This document shows positions 1 through 4,942 of a stretch of DNA of 6,643 nucleotides, piece after piece. The DNA lies in assembly GCA_018667995.1 (NCBI GenBank), contig JABIQT010000367.1, positions 1-6,643 on the forward strand, read 5' to 3'. The notes under the pieces were generated by a model. The model had not been told where the DNA came from, did not search any database, and saw only the letters and a list, made by a program, of their open reading frames with translations. Source of the DNA: Candidatus Latescibacterota bacterium (GTDB lineage Bacteria; JAAXHH01; JABIQT01). The position numbers were made by a program, and so were the translations under genes. How positions within the stretch are numbered: position 1 is the first letter of the stretch; each line of letters starts with the position of its first letter.

Positions 1-645
1 CTTACTCTGGAATTGCATTGGCGCTTGACCCACCACAGACTACTCCCCTTTGATTTCGCGACTTTGATTTCACGGTCGCAAAATACCGACATCACGGGAT
101 TCCCGATTCCGGTAATGTCGCCTGAAGACCGTTTCGTATACCTCATCGTACATGGAAGTAATCACGGGTGGTTTCGATTGGCCTGGCTGTGTGATATCGT
201 ACAAATAATGGAGCGACACCCGGAGCTTTCCTGGAGTGATATCGGCTCCCGCACCTCAGCCATGGGACTTAGTCGCGTCTTCGGACAATCGTTGAACCTG
301 GTAAGCGATGTGCTCGGAGCACGGATTCCTGAAGGGCTCAGATCGTCCGAAATCCCGGATGGTGCGGAGGCCACACTTACGCAGACCGCCCTGGGCGCCA
401 TGCAATCGCCCAATGCGTTTCTCGTCAATTGGGATAAACTGACGTGGAGGGAAATCGTCAGTGGTACCAGGTATCGCCTCAAACTGCATCGGAGCCTGAG
501 CTACAAAGTGGGTGTGTTGCGGAAGATGCTAATTCGTCCACAGGATTGGGATGATTTTCCACTTCCTGGATTTCTGTTTCCACTTTACTACATACTAAAT
601 CCTGCCTTGATGCTGATACGGATCTTCACCAAACCCCGTACTTAG
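1..645 (+). CDS. Nucleotidyltransferase family protein (NTP_transf_5 type), 5'-truncated
   Basis: The reading frame is open from base 1 and ends at TAG 643-645, so 214 C-terminal residues are visible and the true start lies left of the window. The first visible residues contain ELHW (residues 4-7). Further on come a PEDRFVYLIVHGSNH stretch (about 41-55) and RLAWLCDI (about 59-66). The ELHW, the His-x3-His pair and the following W-L-x-D-I are the landmarks I associate with the NTP_transf_5 family of putative nucleotidyltransferases, often found in exopolysaccharide and some peptide-modification loci. The substrate is unknown. The nucleotide-binding N-terminal part is not in view, so catalytic residues cannot be checked. 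The C-terminus (about residues 190-209) is hydrophobic and aromatic and may touch the membrane. The gene converges on mgtE with an 89-base gap. Family call is fairly sure; exact reaction is not. Confidence 0.75.
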   Translation, partial: LTLELHWRLTHHRLLPFDFATLISRSQNTDITGFPIPVMSPEDRFVYLIVHGSNHGWFRLAWLCDIVQIMERHPELSWSDIGSRTSAMGLSRVFGQSLNLVSDVLGARIPEGLRSSEIPDGAEATLTQTALGAMQSPNAFLVNWDKLTWREIVSGTRYRLKLHRSLSYKVGVLRKMLIRPQDWDDFPLPGFLFPLYYILNPALMLIRIFTKPRT

Positions 646-734
646 ACCTGCCAGAGCCACCTGCCTTTTCGTACTAACTCTTCAGGAAAAACTCCGTAAA
701 CCACACCATCAACTGCCAGATCAACCGAACGTCG
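646..734. other. Convergent intergenic gap, no clear terminator
   Basis: This gap separates the stop codons of two converging genes, so a bidirectional terminator would be expected. I see a run of five A on the + strand at 688-692 (five T on the mgtE strand) but no convincing GC-rich stem next to it. An 8-base direct repeat CTGCCAGA occurs at 648-655 and 713-720, which is probably chance. No gene is supported here. Confidence 0.5.
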
Positions 735-2147
735 CTACATGGCTATGGGTTTCATGTAGGTCAACAACAGGATAGAGATACTGAAATAGAGAATCAGGGA
801 AAGTCCGTCATTGAGGGTCGTAATCAACGGACCGGATGCCACCGCTGGATCGATACCGACCTTATTGAAGAAAAGAGGAATCAGGGCACCCAGTGCTGCT
901 GAAAGGATAATGGCCATACACATGGCCGCGCCCACGCAGACGGCGATGATGGGATCATCGGTCCAGACGCGCGCCACGAGATATACGAGGAAACCGAGCA
1001 GCACGCCCATGGTCGAGGCAATGCGCAATTCACGTAACACCACCATGGCAATGGTGCCTGGCTGAAGATTTCCAACAGCCATATTACGCACAGTGACCGT
1101 CGAAGTCTGGATCCCCGAATTACCCCCCATAGCCATGATGGCCGGCACAAAGAGCATCAATGTGGTCACAAGACGCCCCAATGGAGTGGCAAAATAGTCG
1201 ATGACACCACCAGAGAGCAACGTACCGATGAGGCACACAAGCAACCAGGGCAGCCTGCGCCTGACCACGCCAAATACCGACCGCTCCTCCAACTCATCGG
1301 AACTCATGGCAGCCATCTCGTAGATATCTTCGGTGGCTTCGTCCTGAATGACATCCACGATATCATCAATTGTGATCTGACCTGCGAGTTTTCCATCGGT
1401 ATCCACGACTGGAAGGGCCATGAGATGGAAATCCGCGAATATCTGTGCTACTTCTTCTTGATCCATTCCGGTAGGAACAGTCAGTGGATCTGAATCCGTC
1501 AACGTACCGATGCTCGTTGCATGATCTGCGAGAAGGAGCCGTAACAGGGGAACGGTACCGATCAGGTGTTGCTCGTCATCGATGACGTAGAGATAGAAGA
1601 CCTCATCCTCGCTGGCCCAGGACTGTAGATACGTGATGGCATCAGCCACGGTCATGGAAGCCTTCAACTCCACGAGCCGCGAGGTCATTATACCTCCGCC
1701 TGTATCCTCCTCGTGCGGAAGCAGTTCCCCCACATGCTCGGTCGTATCCTCTGCCAACAAATCCATGACAGAATCCAGCTGATCCTTGTCCAAATCCCCG
1801 AGCACATCCGCAGCGTCATCGGGTTCCATCTGTTCAACAAGACGTGCGATCATGTGATCGCCAAGATTTTCGATTATCGTCAACCGGCTGGATGCGTCAA
1901 TCTCAATGATCACATCTGCAGCGATAGGATATGCGAGTAACTGAAACACCCTAAGTTTATCATCCGAGGAGATATTGGAGAGCATCTCAGCAAGATCCGA
2001 ACCATGCTGATTATTCAGAATGAGGCGAAGCGTGGAGAGATCTTCCTCTTCGAGCAGCTCATTGGACGCGTCGAGCAGTTCGCTTCGGCGCTTCTGAAGA
2101 TCGCCCTCTTCGAGGATGTCTTCGTTGGTGGCGGGGCTTGTGGACAT
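735..2147 (-). CDS. mgtE: Magnesium transporter/channel MgtE
   Basis: Complete 470-residue MgtE, a homodimeric inner-membrane Mg2+ channel gated by cytosolic Mg2+. The order of domains is as expected. An acidic N-terminal extension (1-35) comes first, then the helical MgtE N domain (about 35-137, with EPDDAADVLGDL at 108-119). Next are two CBS domains (about 150-205 and 218-270, with EEDTGGGIMT at 146-155 and LPVVDTDGKLAGQITIDDI at 245-263). An acidic connecting segment DEATEDIYEM follows, then about five membrane segments between 299 and 465. The pore signatures are visible: MGGNSGIQTSTVTVRNMA (340-357) and DPAVASGPLITTLND (433-447). Asp447 corresponds to the selectivity aspartate of Thermus MgtE (Asp432 there). 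Length is close to the 450 residues of that protein. Start ATG 2147 has GAAGG 8 bases upstream. It is read in the same direction as the three-gene unit upstream but 333 bases away, so probably has its own promoter or leader. Nothing suggests damage. Confidence 0.97.
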   Translation of the reverse strand: MSTSPATNEDILEEGDLQKRRSELLDASNELLEEEDLSTLRLILNNQHGSDLAEMLSNISSDDKLRVFQLLAYPIAADVIIEIDASSRLTIIENLGDHMIARLVEQMEPDDAADVLGDLDKDQLDSVMDLLAEDTTEHVGELLPHEEDTGGGIMTSRLVELKASMTVADAITYLQSWASEDEVFYLYVIDDEQHLIGTVPLLRLLLADHATSIGTLTDSDPLTVPTGMDQEEVAQIFADFHLMALPVVDTDGKLAGQITIDDIVDVIQDEATEDIYEMAAMSSDELEERSVFGVVRRRLPWLLVCLIGTLLSGGVIDYFATPLGRLVTTLMLFVPAIMAMGGNSGIQTSTVTVRNMAVGNLQPGTIAMVVLRELRIASTMGVLLGFLVYLVARVWTDDPIIAVCVGAAMCMAIILSAALGALIPLFFNKVGIDPAVASGPLITTLNDGLSLILYFSISILLLTYMKPIAM

Positions 2148-2164
2148 AGAAATAACCTTCTCTA
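2147..2164 (-). promoter_or_regulatory. mgtE ribosome binding site in a weak hairpin
   Basis: On the mgtE strand UAGAGA (2164-2159) can pair with UUUCUA (2152-2147), with one G-U wobble. The Shine-Dalgarno core AGG falls in the six-base loop and the A of the AUG in the 3' arm. The site itself (AGAAGG, 8 bases before ATG) supports the chosen start. The stem is AU-rich and would be weak, so any effect on translation is speculative. Confidence 0.4.
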
Positions 2165-2253
2165 GCGGCCGCCGGCGTGATTTCGCTTCGGATCGGCACA
2201 GACTAGTCCGGGTAACCGACGAGCCTTACATGTAGAGATGAACTGATAGGTAC

Positions 2254-2282
2254 TTTGTAGGTCGGTTGCTCAGGAAGTTCAA
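2254..2282 (-). promoter_or_regulatory. Weak sigma70-like promoter candidate for mgtE
   Basis: On the - strand TTGAAC (2282-2277) is followed after exactly 17 bases by TACAAA (2259-2254). Each hexamer matches four of six positions of the classical consensus. Transcription would start near 2247 and give a leader of about 100 bases. Such a pair is easily found by chance, and if the organism is a Bacteroidota relative its main promoter consensus may differ, so this is only a candidate. Confidence 0.25.
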
Positions 2283-2329
2283 TAAAAGAACACGTAAGCG
2301 CGAGCGCAGGCACATATCCCCAACGTGCC
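2281..2329 (-). terminator. Possible intrinsic terminator or attenuator with U-rich tail
   Basis: On the - strand a U-rich tract UUCUUUUAUU (2290-2281) directly follows a short hairpin CGCG-CUUA-CGUG (2302-2291, one G-U pair). A longer alternative pairs GGCACGU (2329-2323) with ACGUGUU (2295-2289, two G-U pairs) around a 27-base loop. The same GGCACGU can instead pair locally with AUGUGCC (2315-2309). It lies about 180 bases after the DUF6503 stop. Stems are short or the loop is large, so terminator strength is doubtful. Confidence 0.3.
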
Positions 2330-2365
2330 ATAGGGTAGCAAGTCATGCCCACTTCTTGTGGGATC

Positions 2366-2385
2366 CGCATCTGCCTTCAGATACG
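2366..2385 (-). repeat. Inverted repeat, 8-bp stem with tetraloop
   Basis: Read on the - strand, CGUAUCUG (2385-2378) and CAGAUGCG (2373-2366) pair over all eight positions with one U-G wobble, around the loop AAGG. On the + strand the same position is a C-A mismatch, so the fold favours a - strand transcript. No U tract follows it, so it does not look like a terminator. Next to it is a 5-bp hairpin CCCAC-AAGAA-GUGGG (2362-2348). Confidence 0.45.
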
Positions 2386-2419
2386 TCCCATTTCCGCACG
2401 CGCAACTCGTACGTCGTGG

Positions 2420-2447
2420 CTGAGAATTATCCTGTTCAGGTTCTCAG
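2420..2447 (-). repeat. Imperfect inverted repeat downstream of the DUF6503 gene
   Basis: CTGAGAA (2447-2441 on the - strand as well as 2420-2426 on the + strand) faces TTCTCAG, giving seven perfect pairs around a 14-base centre that itself contains CCTG/CAGG. It starts 34 bases after the DUF6503 stop codon. The position suits a 3' stabilising or terminating hairpin, but there is no T run on either side. Confidence 0.4.
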
Positions 2448-2480
2448 GCTGCTTGATCCTGTAAAGCGGTTACCTTTCGA

Positions 2481-3224
2481 CTACTTTCCCGTGAGTTCTA
2501 CCTGCACGCCCTCAAGATCCACATCAGATACCTTTATGAGCTCCCCCCTTGAAAAAGCACTGGCATATTCCTCAAGTGGTAACGCATCGGATTCTGCTTT
2601 GTAATTCCTGTAGTCCGCTATGCGAATTCCCTGAATCGTCCGGATGTTGTGTGCCTCACGAAATCGAGTGCCGCCTCCATTTACGTGGTAGAGGTAAGCC
2701 AGATAGTCCATGGTATTTCGTTCCTCATGGATCCAGTATATGAATACGTCACTCCAGTCACTCCCGCCACCTTCTTGTGCGAACTTAATCTCAATGGCAT
2801 GGTAGTTTTCGCCCTTGATGGCCGTCAAACCGAGGTATCGCTTTCGTACTGCGGGATCGTTTAGCTTGTGCGGCAGGAATGCAAAATAAACCACAGAGTT
2901 CACGGAACCGGGCAAGAACTGTAGCATTCTCTCCGTTAGGTCAACGGTCGTTCCATTCAACGCTCTGCTAAAACCCTCGTTATTCAATACATCCAGGACA
3001 ACACCAGTACTATCCGTGTAGGTCCTCGCGTAGTCAAAGCTGCCGCCATCATGAGTTACGGAAAAACTCCGCCCGCGGAAATCAAAGTTGATTTCAGAAT
3101 CTGCTATCAGGTGTGCCCCGTGGGCTTCGAAGGTCCTATCTATAATGGCCTGCGGATCGGGCGGTTGAAGGGCGAGCATGGTCAGAAGGACAGGTAGCGC
3201 AAACAGTGATAATAGGTGACTCAT
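2481..3224 (-). CDS. Secreted DUF6503-family protein of unknown function
   Basis: A 247-residue protein with an N-terminal hydrophobic signal segment (about 4-19, SHLLSLFALPVLLTMLAL) and no lipobox cysteine, so it is probably exported to the periplasm or beyond. I recognise the DUF6503 pattern. It has an AHG motif (34-36), FDFRGRSF (47-54), NSVVYFAFLPHKLNDPAV (109-126), a YLG (130-132), QEGGGSDWSDVFIYWI (150-165), MDYLAYLYHVNGGGTRFREA (172-191) and GIRIADYRNYK (199-209). No member that I know has an assigned reaction; the fold may resemble lipoprotein-carrier-like beta structures, but that is a guess. The start is ATG 3224, not the upstream TTG at 3263 that overlaps the preceding stop. The ATG has a strong AGGAAGG five bases upstream and gives a clean signal peptide. 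It ends with TAG 2481-2483. It lies 35 bases after the OppA-like gene, so probably shares its transcript. Confidence 0.8.
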   Translation of the reverse strand: MSHLLSLFALPVLLTMLALQPPDPQAIIDRTFEAHGAHLIADSEINFDFRGRSFSVTHDGGSFDYARTYTDSTGVVLDVLNNEGFSRALNGTTVDLTERMLQFLPGSVNSVVYFAFLPHKLNDPAVRKRYLGLTAIKGENYHAIEIKFAQEGGGSDWSDVFIYWIHEERNTMDYLAYLYHVNGGGTRFREAHNIRTIQGIRIADYRNYKAESDALPLEEYASAFSRGELIKVSDVDLEGVQVELTGK

Positions 3225-3236
3225 AGGTTCCTTCCT
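3225..3236 (-). promoter_or_regulatory. Strong Shine-Dalgarno site fixing the DUF6503 start
   Basis: On the - strand AGGAAGG (3236-3230) lies five bases before ATG 3224. This is the best ribosome binding site in the window and decides against the TTG at 3263, which would add 13 charged and polar residues ahead of the signal peptide. Confidence 0.8.
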
Positions 3237-3259
3237 GTAGAGTGCGGGAGATTGGGTAT

Positions 3260-4930
3260 TCAATCCCTCTCGACATCATTGCTGATATAAATTCTCGTAT
3301 GGGTGATGTAGTTGGTCCAGAATGGTTGATGGCCGGATGAGGTAATCGGCACTCCCTTTATCCAGGGCTTCCTGAGCTCTGCCTTAACTCCGTGATACAG
3401 AAAGACGCCGGCCGCCTCTGAAACCAGGATTTTTTCTGCTTCGCCGTACAGGTCATACCTTCGATCGGGATCTACCTCGGTATCCGCCTGCTCAAGCAGT
3501 CGGTCGAACGCTTCATTCTGCCAATCGTGCCTACCATAGCCAACCGGCTGAGAATGCCAGACCATCGATAATAGATTATGAGGATCCGGATAGTCGGACT
3601 GAAATCCAGACAAGGCGAAGGGGATCTGGTGCTTGTAGAGGGCGGAAATATAGGAAGCGCTGTCCTTTGGCCGAACTTCAATGTCGATGTTGAGATTTAA
3701 CTTAAGCATCCCCTGAATGGCTTGAGTAATCCGTCTCGTAGTCGGGTCCGTGCCATTGATCCATAGGTCCGTACTCGGAAACCCAGCACCATCAGGATAA
3801 CCTGCTTCGGCCAGAAGCCGCCGAGCAAATGGGGGATCATATGCTTGCAGCGATCGAAATCGGTCGCCCGCATGCCCGGGAAAACTGATGGGTAGCATGC
3901 CATAAGCGGGTTTGGCCAAGCCCTGCATAACGACCGTTGAAAGCGTTTCACGATCGATAGCATGTGCTATTGCCTGGCGCACCTTCACATTGTCAAAAGG
4001 CGGAATCTGAGTCTGATACATCAAATAACCGGTACTCTGATGTGGCCAGGTGTACAGCTGCTTGCTCAAATCAGGATCAGACCTCACGCGGGCAATGTCG
4101 GCGGGCGAGACGGCCACCATATCGATTTCGTTATTTTCATAGGGAAATACCCCCACGCTTCCGGCAGTCATGAACTGAACGATGACCTTCTCAAGCTTGG
4201 CTTTATATCCACCACTATAGTTCGGGTCGGCTGTAAAGACCTGACGCCGACCGGGCGACCACTCATCCAGCTTGAATGTGAAATTGCTTACGCAATTTCC
4301 TGATTGTGTCCATTTTCTGCCATATTTCTCAAACTGCCATCTTGGGATCGGAGATGCTGAAATAAATGAGGTTAGAAAGGGCAGGTACGGGCAGGGTTGT
4401 TCGGCTTCTATTACAAGTGTATAGTCATCAACGGCATGAACGCCCACGGTGTTTGCGTCCATATTCTGACCTTGGTTGAAGTCACGAGCACCTTTGATTT
4501 CATAGAAGAGGAAGGCATACACGTTAGCCTGTGCCGGTGAGAGCAGGAGCTTATAGGTCCACTCAAAGTCATGCGCGGTGACCGGCCGCCCGTCACTCCA
4601 TAGGGCGCCAGGTCTCAGGTAGAAGGTCCAGGATCGGGCGTCAGTAGAAGCTACCCATCTGTCCGCGGCGCCCGGTATGAGCTGATCCTCTTCGTCCAGA
4701 AGAGTGAGACGCTCGAATATATACTGGGATGCCCCGGTTCCATAATTGTCGAGAGTAGCATCTAGGGTGCGCGGTTCACCGGACATGAGGCGGAGGGTCT
4801 GGCGGTCAGGTGGGGCAGCGTCGGCTGGTAGAATGACACCGAGGGAATTGAGCGTGGCCTGGTCCGCATTAAGCTCTGCGCAAGCGCAGGTGAGTGCGAC
4901 GAGGAGCAAAGGCAGGCAGGACCGGCACAT
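3260..4930 (-). CDS. OppA-like peptide/solute-binding protein (SBP family 5)
   Basis: A 556-residue extracytoplasmic binding protein of ABC-transporter SBP family 5 (oligopeptide, dipeptide, nickel and related ligands). The N-terminus is hydrophobic (about 6-14) and followed by Cys15 and Cys17 (ALTCAC), so it is probably a lipoprotein, although neither cysteine has a perfect lipobox. Family motifs are in order: WSDGRPVTAHDFEWTYKLLL (111-130), the GNCVSNFTFKLDEWSPG segment (211-227, in place of the common GTGPY loop), FDNVKVRQAIAHAIDRETL (312-330), RLLAEAGYPDGAGFP (371-385) and SDYPDPHNLL (445-454). Asp446 corresponds by position to the aspartate that binds the peptide amino group in E. coli OppA, which favours a peptide-like ligand. 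Length is close to E. coli OppA. ATG 4930 has AAGAGG overlapping the upstream stop (TAAGAGG) and lies 9 bases after the export gene. No permease or ATPase gene is in view, so it may serve a distant transporter or have another role. Confidence 0.92.
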   Translation of the reverse strand: MCRSCLPLLLVALTCACAELNADQATLNSLGVILPADAAPPDRQTLRLMSGEPRTLDATLDNYGTGASQYIFERLTLLDEEDQLIPGAADRWVASTDARSWTFYLRPGALWSDGRPVTAHDFEWTYKLLLSPAQANVYAFLFYEIKGARDFNQGQNMDANTVGVHAVDDYTLVIEAEQPCPYLPFLTSFISASPIPRWQFEKYGRKWTQSGNCVSNFTFKLDEWSPGRRQVFTADPNYSGGYKAKLEKVIVQFMTAGSVGVFPYENNEIDMVAVSPADIARVRSDPDLSKQLYTWPHQSTGYLMYQTQIPPFDNVKVRQAIAHAIDRETLSTVVMQGLAKPAYGMLPISFPGHAGDRFRSLQAYDPPFARRLLAEAGYPDGAGFPSTDLWINGTDPTTRRITQAIQGMLKLNLNIDIEVRPKDSASYISALYKHQIPFALSGFQSDYPDPHNLLSMVWHSQPVGYGRHDWQNEAFDRLLEQADTEVDPDRRYDLYGEAEKILVSEAAGVFLYHGVKAELRKPWIKGVPITSSGHQPFWTNYITHTRIYISNDVERD

Positions 4931-4942
4931 GGGCGCCTCTTA
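4931..4942 (-). promoter_or_regulatory. Ribosome binding site overlapping the export-gene stop codon
   Basis: On the - strand the stop TAA (4942-4940) runs into GAGG, giving AAGAGG five bases before ATG 4930. The overlap suggests translational coupling of the export gene and the OppA-like gene, and supports a shared transcript. Confidence 0.65.

Larger units (their letters stand above)
2148..2480 (-). other. Gene-free region between DUF6503 gene and mgtE; possible structured leader or 3' region
   Basis: No frame here has the look of a real protein; the longest + strand frame runs on into the antisense of the DUF6503 gene. Read on the - strand the region offers a series of stems. From upstream to downstream these are arms at 2447-2441/2426-2420, 2385-2378/2373-2366, 2362-2358/2352-2348, 2329-2323/2315-2309 and 2267-2261/2220-2214. 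A U-rich tract follows at 2290-2281 and a weak promoter-like pair at 2282-2254. I looked for an M-box magnesium riboswitch and did not recognise its conserved core. What the region does is unknown; the plausible roles are transcription end of the upstream unit and regulated leader of mgtE. Confidence 0.45.

Noticed and set aside
648-720. 8-base direct repeat CTGCCAGA in the convergent gap
   Set aside because: Only two copies, no dyad or U tract, and no link to a mobile element; within chance expectation.
2148-2300. M-box (ykoK) magnesium riboswitch upstream of mgtE
   Set aside because: I searched the leader on the mgtE strand by eye and found none of the conserved core blocks of that riboswitch. 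A covariance search with the Rfam model would settle it.
2415-2447. TPP-riboswitch-like words on the - strand (CTGAGA, ACCTGA, GGATAAT)
   Set aside because: These words resemble the 3' half of the TPP element, but CTGAGA runs straight into ACCTGA, the 5' half (GGGGTGCC side) is missing, the P1 partner AGGGA is absent, and the nearby genes have no thiamine role.
2266-2604. + strand frame of 112 codons in and beyond the gap
   Set aside because: It runs antisense into the DUF6503 gene, has no ribosome site or recognisable motif, and its composition (many Arg, Ser, His) is typical of a shadow frame.
3225-3263. Upstream TTG start for the DUF6503 gene, overlapping the OppA-like stop
   Set aside because: The TTG/TGA overlap is tempting as translational coupling, but the ATG at 3224 has a strong AGGAAGG and gives a standard signal peptide, while the extension is polar and charged.
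3962-4303. + strand frame of 113 codons inside the OppA-like gene
   Set aside because: It is antisense to conserved SBP motifs and has no support of its own.
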